From contig NZ_FCOT01000012.1 of the NCBI RefSeq assembly GCF_900046455.1, positions 606,017-670,016 of the forward strand: 64,000 nt of DNA, given 5' to 3'. The DNA comes from Cellulomonas timonensis (GTDB taxonomy: Bacteria > Actinomycetota > Actinomycetes > Actinomycetales > Cellulomonadaceae). The first letter of the stretch is position 1, and each line of letters begins with the position of its first letter. This document shows, in pieces, positions 8,358-17,620 of this stretch. A program made the position numbers and the translations under genes. The notes beneath the pieces are model-generated. The model did not search any database, was not told the origin of the DNA, and saw only the letters and a list, made by a program, of their open reading frames with translations.

Positions 8358-9380
8358 TCAGGGCGAGGTGGGCCCGTCCGGGCAGCCGCAGGACGCGCGC
8401 AGGGCCAGCGTGTGCCCGGTGGTGACGCGCGCGGTGACGTGCGGCCTGGCCAGCAGCAGCCGCACGGCGTGCTCGGCGATCTCGGCGAGGGGCTGCACCA
8501 CACTCGACAGGGACGGGATCGCGAACGCGGCGTCCTGCGACCCGTCGAACGTGATGACGCCGAGGTCCTCCGGGACGCGGATGCCCAGGTCGTGGGCGGC
8601 GCGCAGGAGGCCCACGGCCTGCTGGTCGTTGGACGCGAACACCGCGTCGGGCCGGTCGGCGCCCCTCAGCAGCCGGCGTCCGGCCTCGAGGCCGCCCGAG
8701 CGGGAGAAGGGCGCCTCGACGAGCGGCCCGCGCTCGAGGCCCGCCGCGGCGAGCGCGCCGGCCCAGCCGGCGGTCCGGTCCTGCGACGTCGGGAGCCCGG
8801 ACGGCCCGGCGATGAAGCCGATCCGGCGATGGCCGTGCCCGATCAGGTGCTCGGTGGCCGCACGGGCGCCGCCCATGTTGTCGGGCACCACGGAGGAGGT
8901 CAGCGCGCTGGGCGCGATGCGGTCGAGCAGCACCACGGGGGTGCCGCCCGCGATGGCGCCGCTGAGGTCCGGGTCGGCGTCGACGCTCGCGAGCATGATC
9001 CCGTCGACGCGGCGCTCCATCAGGGCGTTCATGAGCTCGCGCTCGCGCACGGGGTCGTCGGCGCTGTCGGCGAGGAGGATCAGGTGGCCCGAGGCGTAGA
9101 CGTGCTCCTCGACCTGGTGCGCGAGCTCGGCGAAGAACCGGTTGGACACGTCGGGGACGAGCAGCCCGAAGGTGTGCGTGAAGCCGCCCGCCAACGCCCG
9201 GGCGACGACGTCGGGCCGGTACCCGGTGAGCTCGATGGCGTCGAGCACGCGGGCCCTGGTGGCCGCCGAGACGGGCCGGGGGCCGTTGTTGACCACGTAG
9301 CTCACCACGGCCACCGAGGTGCCCGCCGCGGCCGCCACGTCGGCGCGCGTGACGCGCCCGCTCGACTCGCCCCGGTTCAC
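8358..9380 (-). CDS. LacI-family regulator of the nucleoside/ECF operon
   Basis: The 340-aa regulator has an N-terminal LacI helix-turn-helix (VTRADVAAAAGTSVAVVSYVVNNG, residues about 10-33), the hinge TGYRPDVVARALAGG, and a periplasmic-binding-protein-like effector domain (FGLLVPDVSNRFFAEL, ITFDGSQDAAFAIPSLSSVVQP). GTG 9380 is the most upstream sensible start. It is transcribed in the same direction as the hydrolase and ECF genes, 160 bp ahead of them, so it most likely controls them and itself. A LacI-type palindrome lies 130 bp upstream at 9509-9520. The effector is unknown; ribose or a nucleoside would fit. Confidence 0.88.
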   Translation of the reverse strand: MNRGESSGRVTRADVAAAAGTSVAVVSYVVNNGPRPVSAATRARVLDAIELTGYRPDVVARALAGGFTHTFGLLVPDVSNRFFAELAHQVEEHVYASGHLILLADSADDPVRERELMNALMERRVDGIMLASVDADPDLSGAIAGGTPVVLLDRIAPSALTSSVVPDNMGGARAATEHLIGHGHRRIGFIAGPSGLPTSQDRTAGWAGALAAAGLERGPLVEAPFSRSGGLEAGRRLLRGADRPDAVFASNDQQAVGLLRAAHDLGIRVPEDLGVITFDGSQDAAFAIPSLSSVVQPLAEIAEHAVRLLLARPHVTARVTTGHTLALRASCGCPDGPTSP

Positions 9381-9508
9381 GGCGCGTCACCAGGCAGCGT
9401 GGAGGCGCCGCCCGCGCCGATCACCTGAGCACCACTCATGTCTGCTTGCCCCAGTCGCCGTTGACCCGGACCGCGTGCCGCACCAGGACGGTGCTCCGCA
9501 CGAGTTGT

Positions 9509-9520
9509 CTATGCGCGTAG
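9509..9520. promoter_or_regulatory. LacI-type operator candidate
   Basis: CTATGC|GCGTAG is a near-perfect palindrome with a central CG, the hallmark of LacI-family operators. It stands in an AT-richer patch upstream of the LacI gene at 9380 and may mediate autoregulation. Confidence 0.4.
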
Positions 9521-9550
9521 AACGTAGCCAGGGGCAGCGGGGGTGTACAG

Positions 9551-9584
9551 CCCCCGTCCGAGTGACCTCTCACCCGGACGGGGG
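9551..9584 (-). terminator. topA terminator hairpin
   Basis: CCCCCGTCCG and CGGACGGGGG form a perfect 10-bp stem around a 14-nt loop, just beyond the topA stop codon on the leftward strand. It is followed by a GC-rich segment without a long U-run, as is common in actinobacteria. Confidence 0.65.
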
Positions 9585-9588
9585 AACG

Positions 9589-12402
9589 TCACGCCTTCGA
9601 GGAGGACGCCTTCTTCGCGGGCGCCTTCTTCGCCGGCGCCTTGCGGGCGGCGGGCTTGCGGGCCGGCTTCTTGGCCGGGCCCTTCGCGCGCTTCTCCGCG
9701 AGCAGCTCGGCGGCGCGCTCCAGGGTGATCGTCTCCACCGCGTCCTCCTTGCGGAGCGTGGCGTTCACCTCGCCGTCCGTGACGTAGGCGCCGAACCGGC
9801 CGTCCTTGACCACCACGGGCTTCTTCGAGGCCGGGTCCTCGCCGAGCTCGCGCAGCGGCGCCGCCGCGCTGGCCCCGCGCCCGCGCTTGGGCTGCGCGTA
9901 GATCGCCAGCGCCTCCTCGAGGGTGATGTCGAACATCGCCTCCTCGGTGGGCAGCGTCCGCGAGTCCGTCCCCTTCTTCAGGTACGGGCCGTAGCGGCCG
10001 TTCTGCGCGGTGATCTCCTCGCCGGTCTCAGGGTCCTTGCCAACCACGCGCGGCAGCGACAGCAGCTTCAACGCGTCGTCCAGCGTGAGCGTCGCGAGCT
10101 GCATCGACTTGAGCAGCGACGCGGTGCGGGGCTTCGGCGCGGCGGCCAGCGCCCGCTTCTTCGCCGCGGCGGACAGGCCCTCGTCGAGCTCGGGCTCGGG
10201 CAGCAGCTCCGTCACGTACGGGCCGAACCGGCCCTTCTTCGCGACGATGGTGGTGCCGGTCACCGGGTCCTCGCCCAGGACGATGTCGCCCTCGGGCTGG
10301 GTCTCGATCAACTCATGGGCCTTGGCCACCGTGAGCTCGTCGGGGGCCAGGTCGTCGGGCACGGACGCCCGCTTGGGCTCCCCGCCCTCGGCGGTCGCCG
10401 TGGAGTCCTCCAGGTACGGGCCGTAGCGCCCGACGCGGAGCGTGATCCCGTCGCCGATCTCGATCGAGTTGACCTCGCGGGCGTCGATGTCGCCGAGGTT
10501 CGCGACCAGCCCGTGCAGGCCCCCCACGTCCTCGCCCACAGCCGTCACGACACCGGACTGCGGCCCGCCGTCACCGAAGTAGAACTTCGTCAGCCACGCC
10601 ACCCGGTCCTTGCTGCCGGCCGCGATCGCGTCGAGGTCCTCCTCCATGCCGGCCGTGAAGTCGTAGTCGACGAGCCGGTCGAAGTTCTCCTCCAGCAGCC
10701 GGGTCACGGCGAACGCGAGCCAGCTCGGCACCAAGGCCTGCCCGCGGCTGGTCACATACCCGCGGTCCTGGATCACGGAGATGGTGGCGGCGTACGTCGA
10801 GGGACGGCCGATGCCGCGCTCCTCGAGCGCCTTGACCAGGCTCGCCTCCGTGAAGCGCGGCGGCGGGGAGGTGCGGTGGCCGGCGGCCTCGAGCTCGCTG
10901 GCGGTGAGCTCGTCACCCTCCGCCATCTGCGGCAGGCGCGCGTCGGCCTCACCCTTGCGGGCGGCGCCGTCGGCGTCGTCGTACCGGTCGGTGTCGCGGC
11001 CCTCCTCGTATGCGGCCATGAAGCCACGGAACGTGATGACAGTGCCCGACGCGCCGAACACCGCGTCGACGTCGCGCCCCGCGAAGCCCTCCACCGGCAC
11101 GTCGGCCGGGATCGAGGCCGTCGCGGCCAGGCGGACGGAGGCCGTCGAGCCGCGCGCGTCACCCATCTGCGAGGCGACGGTGCGCTTCCAGATCAGCTCG
11201 TACAGGCGGAACTGGTCGCCGGACAGCTCATGCGCCACCTGGGCGGGCGTGCGGAAGTGGTCGCCGGCGGGGCGGATGGCCTCGTGCGCCTCCTGCGCGC
11301 CCTTGCTCTTGGACGTGTAGACGCGCGGCGCGTCCGGCACGTACTCCGCGCCGTACAGCTCGGCGGCCTGCCGGCGCGCGGCGTCGATCGCCTGCGTCGA
11401 CAGCGCGGGCGAGTCGGTGCGCATATAGGTGATGTAGCCGTTCTCGTACAACGACTGCGCGGTGCGCATCGCCTGCCGCGACCCCATGCGGAGCTTGCGG
11501 CCCGCCTCCTGCTGCAGGGTCGACGTCGTGAACGGCGCCGCGGGGCGGCGGGTGTACGGCTTGGTCTCGAGGCTGCGCACGGTGAACTGCGCGTCCGCGA
11601 GCCCGGTGGCCAGCGCGGTCGCGAGGGCCTCCCCGAGCTGCACGGCGCCGTCCTGGCCGCTGGACTTCAGGGCGCCACGGTCGTCGAAGTCGCGCCCGGA
11701 CGCCACACGGCGCCCGTCGAGCTGCATGAGGCGCGCGCCGAAGTCCGGCTCGGCGGCGTCCGCGACGGCGAACGTGCCGGTGACGTCCCAGTACTCGGCC
11801 GGGACGAACGCCATCCGCTCGCGCTCGCGCTCCACCACGAGCCGCGTCGCGACGGACTGCACGCGGCCCGCGGACAGGCCCTGGCGGACCTTGCGCCACA
11901 GCACCGGCGAGATCTCGTACCCGTACAGCCGGTCGAGGATGCGCCGGGTCTCCTGCGCGTCGACCAGCCGCTCGTCGAGCTCGCGGGTGTTCTCCAGCGC
12001 GCGCTCGATGGCCTCCCGGGTGATCTCGTGGAAGACCATCCGCTTGACCGGGACCTTCGGCTTGAGCTCCTGCAGCAGGTGCCAGGCGATGGCCTCGCCC
12101 TCGCGGTCCTCATCAGTGGCCAGGTAGAGCTCGTCGGCGTCCTTGAGCAGCCGCTTCAGCTCCGCGACCTTCTTCTTCTTGTCCTGGTCGACGACGTAGT
12201 ACGGCTCGAAGCCGTTGTCCACGTCGACGGCGAACTTGCCGAAGGGCCCCTTCTTCATGTCGGCGGGCAGCTCGCTGGGCTGCGGGAGGTCACGGATGTG
12301 ACCCACGCTCGCCTCCACCTCGTACTCGGAGCCGAGGTAGCCGGCGATCGTGCGTGCCTTGGCGGGCGACTCCACGATGACGAGCTTGCGACCTGCGGAC
12401 AT
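9589..12402 (-). CDS. topA: DNA topoisomerase I
   Basis: The 937-aa type IA topoisomerase relaxes negative supercoils. The Toprim domain starts KLVIVESPAKARTIAGYLG and includes TDEDREGEAIAWH. The catalytic tyrosine is in NGYITYMRTDSPALS (about Y326). In place of zinc fingers the C-terminal part has four ToprimC-like repeats (GRYGPYLEDS, GRFGPYVTEL, GRYGPYLKKG, GRFGAYVTDG). It ends in a Lys/Ala-rich basic tail of PAKKAPAKKA-like repeats, typical of actinobacterial TopA and thought to help processivity. Length is normal, ATG 12402 is clear, and a hairpin follows the stop. Confidence 0.97.
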   Translation of the reverse strand: MSAGRKLVIVESPAKARTIAGYLGSEYEVEASVGHIRDLPQPSELPADMKKGPFGKFAVDVDNGFEPYYVVDQDKKKKVAELKRLLKDADELYLATDEDREGEAIAWHLLQELKPKVPVKRMVFHEITREAIERALENTRELDERLVDAQETRRILDRLYGYEISPVLWRKVRQGLSAGRVQSVATRLVVERERERMAFVPAEYWDVTGTFAVADAAEPDFGARLMQLDGRRVASGRDFDDRGALKSSGQDGAVQLGEALATALATGLADAQFTVRSLETKPYTRRPAAPFTTSTLQQEAGRKLRMGSRQAMRTAQSLYENGYITYMRTDSPALSTQAIDAARRQAAELYGAEYVPDAPRVYTSKSKGAQEAHEAIRPAGDHFRTPAQVAHELSGDQFRLYELIWKRTVASQMGDARGSTASVRLAATASIPADVPVEGFAGRDVDAVFGASGTVITFRGFMAAYEEGRDTDRYDDADGAARKGEADARLPQMAEGDELTASELEAAGHRTSPPPRFTEASLVKALEERGIGRPSTYAATISVIQDRGYVTSRGQALVPSWLAFAVTRLLEENFDRLVDYDFTAGMEEDLDAIAAGSKDRVAWLTKFYFGDGGPQSGVVTAVGEDVGGLHGLVANLGDIDAREVNSIEIGDGITLRVGRYGPYLEDSTATAEGGEPKRASVPDDLAPDELTVAKAHELIETQPEGDIVLGEDPVTGTTIVAKKGRFGPYVTELLPEPELDEGLSAAAKKRALAAAPKPRTASLLKSMQLATLTLDDALKLLSLPRVVGKDPETGEEITAQNGRYGPYLKKGTDSRTLPTEEAMFDITLEEALAIYAQPKRGRGASAAAPLRELGEDPASKKPVVVKDGRFGAYVTDGEVNATLRKEDAVETITLERAAELLAEKRAKGPAKKPARKPAARKAPAKKAPAKKASSSKA

Positions 12403-12515
12403 ACGTTCCTGCTTCCTCGAAGTTCTGGGTTGTGGGGGACGCCGAAGCTGGCCCCCGTGCGCGGAGGCACCCGGCCGGCCCTGGGCCAGCGGTGCGCTTC
12501 CGTCGTTCGGGCACT

Positions 12516-13475
12516 CTACGACGTCTCGTCAAGCGCCCATGCTGGGGATGCCGGCTGGCGGGCGGGCGCCGTCGACGCCCGGGTCAGCGCGAGCAGCAAG
12601 GCGAACGCCAGGCAGGAGGCCGCGACCACGCCCGCGGCGCCTCCCAGGTAGGCCGTGAGCATCTCGGCCCGGGCGTCCAGCGCGACCCGGTGCGTCCACG
12701 TGGTCTGCAGTGCCGCGAGCGCCACCACCCCGGAGCCGAGCCCGATCAGCACCAGCCCCAGCGTGATCCGCCGGGACCACCGCTTCTCCCCCGGCCCCGC
12801 GGCCGGCGCCTCGGCGTCGCGGGTGCTCGGCATCAGCGCCACCACCGAGCACGAGATCGCCGTCCAGGCCGTGACCACCAGCACCGCCGCGACCACGTCG
12901 GAGGGGCGATGCCACTGCCCGACGAGCGTCGAGACGCCCGTGGCCGCCGTGTACCCGGCTCCGGCCACCGCCGCCCAGGGGCGTATGCGCCTCGGCACCA
13001 CCAGCAGCAGCACCGCGGAGATCGAGGCCGCGGCGGTGGTGTGCCCGCTGGGCAGGGTGTTGCCCCATGTGCCCTCGACGCCGAGGTCGGGGCGTTCCAG
13101 CAGCACGAGCTTGACCAGCCGCGTCGTGACGTTCGCGCCGATCATCAGCACCGCGGCCTGCACAGCGAGCGACCAGCGCCGGCGCACCAGCGCGATCAGC
13201 ACCGCGGCCAGCAGCACGACGGCGATGGCGCCGACCGACACCACGTCCAGCACTCGCTCGGCCACGCGCCAGAGCTGCCCCTGGCCGTACAGCGCGCCCT
13301 GCAGCGCGGCCCACTCGACCTGCTGGCCCGCCCACGTGTCCACGAACACCCGCCAGCACAGCCACACACCGACGGCCGACAGGGCGGCGACGACCAGCCC
13401 GGTCACCCCCGCCCTCCGAGACGTCACAGGACGCGCGGCTCGCGGGAGCGCACGGGAAGGGCTCGCGTTCGTCAC
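12516..13475 (-). CDS. PAP2-family phosphatase, membrane
   Basis: The 319-aa integral membrane protein has a PAP2 (type 2 phosphatidic acid phosphatase) core. The catalytic motifs are spread in the usual order: KLVLLERPD, LPSGHTTAAASIS (PSGH) and GQWHRPSDVVAA (HxxxD). Six or more membrane segments surround them, and two further helices lie at the C-terminus. Substrates in the family are lipid phosphates or undecaprenyl pyrophosphate. The GTG start overlaps the stop of the STAS gene upstream (GTGA), so the two are probably translated together. Confidence 0.87.
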   Translation of the reverse strand: MTNASPSRALPRAARPVTSRRAGVTGLVVAALSAVGVWLCWRVFVDTWAGQQVEWAALQGALYGQGQLWRVAERVLDVVSVGAIAVVLLAAVLIALVRRRWSLAVQAAVLMIGANVTTRLVKLVLLERPDLGVEGTWGNTLPSGHTTAAASISAVLLLVVPRRIRPWAAVAGAGYTAATGVSTLVGQWHRPSDVVAAVLVVTAWTAISCSVVALMPSTRDAEAPAAGPGEKRWSRRITLGLVLIGLGSGVVALAALQTTWTHRVALDARAEMLTAYLGGAAGVVAASCLAFALLLALTRASTAPARQPASPAWALDETS

Positions 13476-13864
13476 CCGTCCACGGTAGGTGACGACACGG
13501 GGCGATGTGCACCGACCTCGGTCGGGCTGCCCGACGCGAGCAGGACGGCGTGCTCGCCCGCGGAGGCCAGCGACGCGCGCGACTCGGCGTCGGCGTTCAC
13601 GCAGAGCAGGCACCCGCCCCGCGCCTCGAGCGCCTCGGCGGCCGCGTCGACCACCGCCGCCGACCGGCTGCCGCGCAGACGCGCCACCTCCAGGTCCAGC
13701 ACGACGACGGACGCGCTGAGCGACAGGGCCCCGAGCAGCACCGCCAAGCGGTCCGCGTCCACCTGGCCGAGCTCCCCCGCGGGCCGCACCGTCGCGGTGA
13801 TCCACCCGTCGGCGCCGCCCGTCGGGCTGGTCGCGGTCCTGGCCATCTCTGCCTGAGCAGTCAT
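13472..13864 (-). CDS. STAS-like anti-sigma antagonist-type protein
   Basis: The 130-aa product reads as a short STAS-like fold: a beta-rich start ([27 protein letters not shown]), the central strand SASVVVLDLEVARLRGSRSAAVVDAAAEAL, then a helix and strand (GGCLLCVNADAES). STAS proteins act in partner-switching with anti-sigma kinases. The usual phosphorylated Ser/Thr context (D-x-S) is replaced by LRGSRSA, so phosphorylation is uncertain. ATG 13864 was chosen because upstream codons encode a low-complexity Arg/Ser stretch. It is coupled to the PAP2 gene by a 4-bp overlap. Homology is recognised by pattern only. Confidence 0.6.
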   Translation of the reverse strand: MTAQAEMARTATSPTGGADGWITATVRPAGELGQVDADRLAVLLGALSLSASVVVLDLEVARLRGSRSAAVVDAAAEALEARGGCLLCVNADAESRASLASAGEHAVLLASGSPTEVGAHRPVSSPTVDG

Positions 13865-14036
13865 CTCTCGGCTCCCTCTCGTCGGCCTGTCGCGTGTTCG
13901 CGCTTGTCGCCGACCCTGGCGCGACCTGCTGTGCCCCCGCTGGGAGCGCGCGCGGGATCCCCTGGGAGCGGCAAGCCACAGCAGGCTCACAGGAACTGAT
14001 CAGACCGAGCACAGGCAGTGCGCGCACCATGGGGTC

Positions 14037-14783
14037 ATGAGCACCCCGGGGACCCGCGACACGTTGACCCGCCGCGATGGCGCCCCCATCCGCGCGCTCG
14101 TGGTGGATGACGAGGCGACGCTCGCGGAGCTGCTGTCGACAGCGCTGCGCTACGAGGGCTGGCAGGTGGAGCACGCCCTCACCGGGAACGCCGCGCTGAA
14201 GCTCGCGAAGTCGTTCGACCCGGACGTGATCCTGCTCGACATCATGCTCCCCGACATGTCCGGGCTGGACGTGCTCCGCAGGATCCGCGCCCGGGACCCG
14301 CTCGTGCCCGTGCTGTTCCTCACCGCGAAGGACGCCGTCGAGGATCGCATCGCCGGCCTCACGGCGGGCGGCGACGACTATGTGACCAAGCCGTTCAGCC
14401 TCGAGGAGGTCGTCGCGCGGCTGCGCGCCCTGCTGCGGCGGGTCGGCGCGGTCAGCGAGCGCGAGGAGGCCGTGCTCACCGTCGGCGACCTGCGCATGGA
14501 CGAGGACAGCCACGAGGTATGGCGCGGCGACGACGAGATCCGCCTGACCGCCACCGAGTTCGAGCTGCTGCGCTACTTCATGCGCAACCCTCGCCGGGTG
14601 CTGTCGAAGGCCCAGATCCTCGACCGGGTGTGGCAGTACGACTTCGGCGGGCAGGCGAACATCGTCGAGCTGTACGTCTCCTATCTGCGCCGGAAGATCG
14701 ACGCGGGGCGCGCCCCGATGATCCACACGCTGCGGGGCGTCGGCTACGTGCTCAAGCCCGCCGAGGGCGCGGAGGCCCCGTGA
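14037..14783 (+). CDS. OmpR-family response regulator
   Basis: The 248-aa regulator has a receiver domain with acidic pocket VVDDEA (D24, D25), phospho-acceptor D68 in VILLDIMLPDMSG and the switch lysine K118 in DDYVTKPFS. An OmpR/PhoB winged helix follows (LTATEFELLRYFMRNPRRVLS, LYVSYLRRKID, TLRGVGYVL). The closest familiar relatives are actinobacterial TcrA/TrcR/MprA-type regulators. Its stop overlaps the GTG of the kinase gene (GTGA), so the two form a coupled two-component operon. Confidence 0.93.
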   Translation: MSTPGTRDTLTRRDGAPIRALVVDDEATLAELLSTALRYEGWQVEHALTGNAALKLAKSFDPDVILLDIMLPDMSGLDVLRRIRARDPLVPVLFLTAKDAVEDRIAGLTAGGDDYVTKPFSLEEVVARLRALLRRVGAVSEREEAVLTVGDLRMDEDSHEVWRGDDEIRLTATEFELLRYFMRNPRRVLSKAQILDRVWQYDFGGQANIVELYVSYLRRKIDAGRAPMIHTLRGVGYVLKPAEGAEAP

Positions 14784-16360
14784 CGCCGGGCCGCCCGCGT
14801 CGGCGCCGCTGGACGTTGCGGCGCCGCCTCGTCGTGGTGCTGCTCGTGCTGATCGCGGCGGTGGCCGCGGTGATGGGCGTCGTCTCGACGCTGGCGCTGC
14901 GGGACTCGCTGCTGGGCCAGATCGACAACCGGCTCGTCGCGGCCAGCGCCCGGGCCGCGAGCGCGCCGGACCGGATCGACCCGGGCGCCGGCCCGGCGCC
15001 CGACGGCGAGGACCAGGAGCCCGGCCCCCCGTTCGGCGGCGAGCACCTGCCCCCGTCGCTGCGGCTGCCCGGGCAGCAGGACGTCGGCGTGCTCAACTAC
15101 TTCGAGCAGGACGGCATGGTCTTCGCCGGGTACTTCGACGACTCCGGGGAGTTCCGGCCGTTGACCTCCGAGCAGGCCGGCGCCCTGGCCGACGTGGAGC
15201 GTGACGGCGAGCCCGCCTCGGTGACGATCCCCGACCTGGGCGGCTACCGGGTCATCGCGACCACCACGAGCGACGGCGCCGTCGTCGCCACCGGGATCTC
15301 CACCGCCGACGCGACGGCCACCGTCGAGAGCTACGTGATCGTCGAGGTCGTCGTGGCCCTCGCGGGCCTGCTCATCGCCGGGTTCCTCGGGTCGTGGCTG
15401 ATGGGCCGTGAGCTCCGGCCCCTGAACCGGATGGCCGCGACCGCGACCCGGGTGGCCGAGCTGCCGCTGTCCCGCGGGGAGGTCATGCTCGCTGAGCGCG
15501 TCCCCGAGGACGACACCGACCCGTCCACCGAGGTCGGCCAGGTGGGCTCTGCCCTCAACCAGATGCTCGGCCACGTCGAGGCGGCGCTGGCCTCACGGCA
15601 TGAGTCCGAGACCCAGGTGCGGCAGTTCGTCGCCGACGCGAGCCATGAGCTGCGCACCCCGCTCGCGTCGATCCGCGGCTACGCCGAACTCGTCCGCCGC
15701 CTGCCCGACGAGCTGCCGCCCGACGCGCTGCGCGCCATGAGCCGCGTCGAGTCGGAGTCCCGCCGCATGACCGCCCTCGTGGAGGACATGCTGCTGCTGG
15801 CCCGGCTGGACGCTGGCCGCGAACTGGAGCAGCAGGACGTGGACGTGGCGGCGCTGGCCGTCGACGCGCTGGCCGACGCCCACGCCGCCAGCCGCGACCA
15901 CGTGTGGCGGCTCGACATGGACGAGACGGAGGACTCCAGCCCGCCGGTGGTGCGCGGCGACGAGCACCGACTGCGCCAGGTGCTGGCCAATCTGCTGTCC
16001 AACGCGCGCGAGCACACGCCCCCCGGCACCACTGTGCTGCTGGGGGTGCACGCCGACGCCGGGCACGTCCGCCTCACCGTCCGGGACGACGGGCCGGGGA
16101 TCGCCGAGCCGCTGCGCTCACGCCTGTTCCAGCGGTTCACCCGGGGCGACTCCTCGCGCAACCGCGCGACGGGCTCCACCGGCCTAGGCCTCGCGATCGT
16201 GCACGCCGTCGTGCTGGCCCACGGCGGCACGATCACCGCCGACGGCACGCCCGGCGCGACCACGTTCACCGTCACCCTGCCCGCGGTGACGGCCGCCGAC
16301 GACGTGCCGCCCACCCACGGGCCGGACACGGCGGCGGAACCGGAGCAGGGCGAGGCCTGA
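14780..16360 (+). CDS. sensor histidine kinase (HAMP-HisKA-HATPase)
   Basis: The 526-aa kinase has membrane segments at about residues 16-38 and 186-208 with a 150-aa extracytoplasmic sensor between them. A HAMP domain follows, then the H-box FVADASHELRTPLASIRGYAE (His289) and a HATPase with N-box LANLLSNAREHT, G1 VRDDGPGI and G2 TGLGLAIVHAV. The GTG start overlaps the regulator stop. The sensor loop is Pro/Gly/Glu-rich (GAGPAPDGEDQEPGPPFGG) and offers no clue to the signal. It is the cognate kinase of the OmpR-type regulator at 14037. Confidence 0.93.
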   Translation: MTPGRPRRRRWTLRRRLVVVLLVLIAAVAAVMGVVSTLALRDSLLGQIDNRLVAASARAASAPDRIDPGAGPAPDGEDQEPGPPFGGEHLPPSLRLPGQQDVGVLNYFEQDGMVFAGYFDDSGEFRPLTSEQAGALADVERDGEPASVTIPDLGGYRVIATTTSDGAVVATGISTADATATVESYVIVEVVVALAGLLIAGFLGSWLMGRELRPLNRMAATATRVAELPLSRGEVMLAERVPEDDTDPSTEVGQVGSALNQMLGHVEAALASRHESETQVRQFVADASHELRTPLASIRGYAELVRRLPDELPPDALRAMSRVESESRRMTALVEDMLLLARLDAGRELEQQDVDVAALAVDALADAHAASRDHVWRLDMDETEDSSPPVVRGDEHRLRQVLANLLSNAREHTPPGTTVLLGVHADAGHVRLTVRDDGPGIAEPLRSRLFQRFTRGDSSRNRATGSTGLGLAIVHAVVLAHGGTITADGTPGATTFTVTLPAVTAADDVPPTHGPDTAAEPEQGEA

Positions 16361-16513
16361 GCAGCGCCTCCGGGGCCCCGCGAGCCCGTCGTGGCGCCAG
16401 TCGTGCGTTTCACATCACCAGGTGGTGCGGGACGGACTCGCCGCGCGGGCCTCCCGCTCAGGAGACTCGTCTCGTGCAGGAGCCCTTCTCCCGCACCGGG
16501 GGGAGCACTGCTG

Positions 16514-17128
16514 ATGATCCGCGTCGTCGTCGCCGACGAGAGCAGGCTGGTCCGGAAGACCCTGACCGCGCTGCTCGACACCGAGGACGACATCGACACC
16601 GTCGGCGAGGTCGACACCTGTGCCGGTGTCGTCGACGCGGCCGCTGCCTGGCGCCCGCACCTCGTCGTGCTCGACCTCGACCTGGTCGACGCCACCCGCA
16701 CCGACGCCGGGCGACTCGCCGCCACCCTGCACCGCCAGGACCCGCCGGTGCGGCTGCTGCTCCTGACCACCCTCGGTCGCCCCACCTCCGTGCTGCCGGT
16801 GCTGAGCGCGAAGGCCGGCAGCATGATGCTGAAGAACTCGCCGCCCCGGCAGATGATCGACGCGATCCGGCGCACCGCCGCCGGGGAGCGCGTGCTGTGC
16901 GCCGAGCTCGAGACGACTGCCGGCCGGCTGCGCAACAGCCCGCTCAACGAGGCCGAGACCGCCGTGCTGGACCGCATGGCCTGCGGCTGCGGGCTCGCGG
17001 ACGCGGCCGCCCAGCTCGGGATCTCGGAGTCCGAGGCGCAGCGCCACCTGCTCGCCGCGCTGCGCAAGGTCGGGGGCCGGGATGCGGTCGAGGCGGGGCG
17101 CATGGCGCGGGCGAACGGCTGGGTCTGA
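16514..17128 (+). CDS. NarL/DesR-like response regulator, no adjacent kinase
   Basis: The 204-aa protein has a receiver domain (VVVADESR; acceptor D54 in VVLDLDLVDA; K107 in MMLKNSP) and a C-terminal LuxR-type helix-turn-helix (LNEAETAVLDRMACGCGLADAAAQLGISESEAQ). It ends ARANGWV. Its layout and ending closely parallel the DesR-like regulator at 21315 (ends AQDNGWL), so the two are probable paralogues flanking the YcaO locus. The preceding kinase already has its own regulator, so this one looks orphan. ATG 16514 follows GGGGGGAG. A strong hairpin ends the gene. Confidence 0.85.
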   Translation: MIRVVVADESRLVRKTLTALLDTEDDIDTVGEVDTCAGVVDAAAAWRPHLVVLDLDLVDATRTDAGRLAATLHRQDPPVRLLLLTTLGRPTSVLPVLSAKAGSMMLKNSPPRQMIDAIRRTAAGERVLCAELETTAGRLRNSPLNEAETAVLDRMACGCGLADAAAQLGISESEAQRHLLAALRKVGGRDAVEAGRMARANGWV

Positions 17129-17218
17129 CCCCGTTCGGCCCGCTCGGCTCATCCCGTGGCGCCCTCGGCGACCTGTGCGCGCCGGCTCCGCGCCCGGCGC
17201 GCGTCCCCTCTCGACGCA

Positions 17219-17254
17219 GTCGAGGCGGGCGCCCCGTTGAGCGCCCGCCTCGAC
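17219..17254 (+). terminator. strong intrinsic-type terminator after the orphan regulator
   Basis: A perfect 14-bp stem (GTCGAGGCGGGCGC pairing with GCGCCCGCCTCGAC) surrounds an 8-nt loop and is followed by TTCCCC. It lies 90 bp after the regulator stop and separates it transcriptionally from the RiPP-like genes. Confidence 0.8.
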
Positions 17255-17620
17255 TTCCCCCTGCGCGTCCGATTGCCGGCGACCTCCGCTGCACGTGGTT
17301 GACAGTCCCCCTGGCCTCCGGTGCTGCGGCGCCCGCTGTCAGAACCGGACGTCCCCCGGCGTCCGAGCCCTGACTATCGGCTGCATGCCGTCAACTTAAC
17401 GGCCCTGAGCAGGGACGGAAGTCCCTTTCGGGAGAAAGTGCGAAACGCACGCGCACCGCGCGCATCCCCCATCCCAGCGTCCGATTGGCTCCCTTTGCGA
17501 TGGGAGACAAGGGGCGAAACCCACCTTTCCTCGGTGCGCATCGCACTACGCCCGCCCTGCTGCCGTCGAGGACAGTGGGGGCCCGAGGCGCCGTCGGCGC
17601 CCACGAGAGGGGAGCTCGAC
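17255..17620 (+). promoter_or_regulatory. 366-bp hairpin-rich leader upstream of the candidate precursor
   Basis: No gene is supported here. After a TTGACA hexamer at 17299-17304 (no good -10 at the usual spacing) comes a chain of small hairpins: 17387-17403 (GCCGT/ACGGC), 17411-17426 (AGGGAC-GGAA-GTCCCT, GNRA loop), 17426-17437 (TTTC-GGGA-GAAA, GNRA loop), 17438-17450 (GTGCG-AAA-CGCAC), 17489-17506 (CTCCC/GGGAG), 17512-17522 (GGG/CCC) and 17587-17601 (GGCGCC-GTC-GGCGCC). The last sits just before the Shine-Dalgarno of the precursor. It may be a structured 5' leader; I could not match it to a known riboswitch. Confidence 0.5.

Noticed and set aside
9319..12651. A 1,110-codon open frame opposite topA
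   Set aside because: The opposite strand encodes an unmistakable topoisomerase I. Long antisense frames are expected at this GC content, and the antisense translation is low-complexity Arg/Gly/Leu/Val.
17255..17620. A known riboswitch such as c-di-AMP, c-di-GMP or SAM type
   Set aside because: The conserved cores of these classes could not be aligned to the hairpins by eye. Only a generic structured leader is reported.
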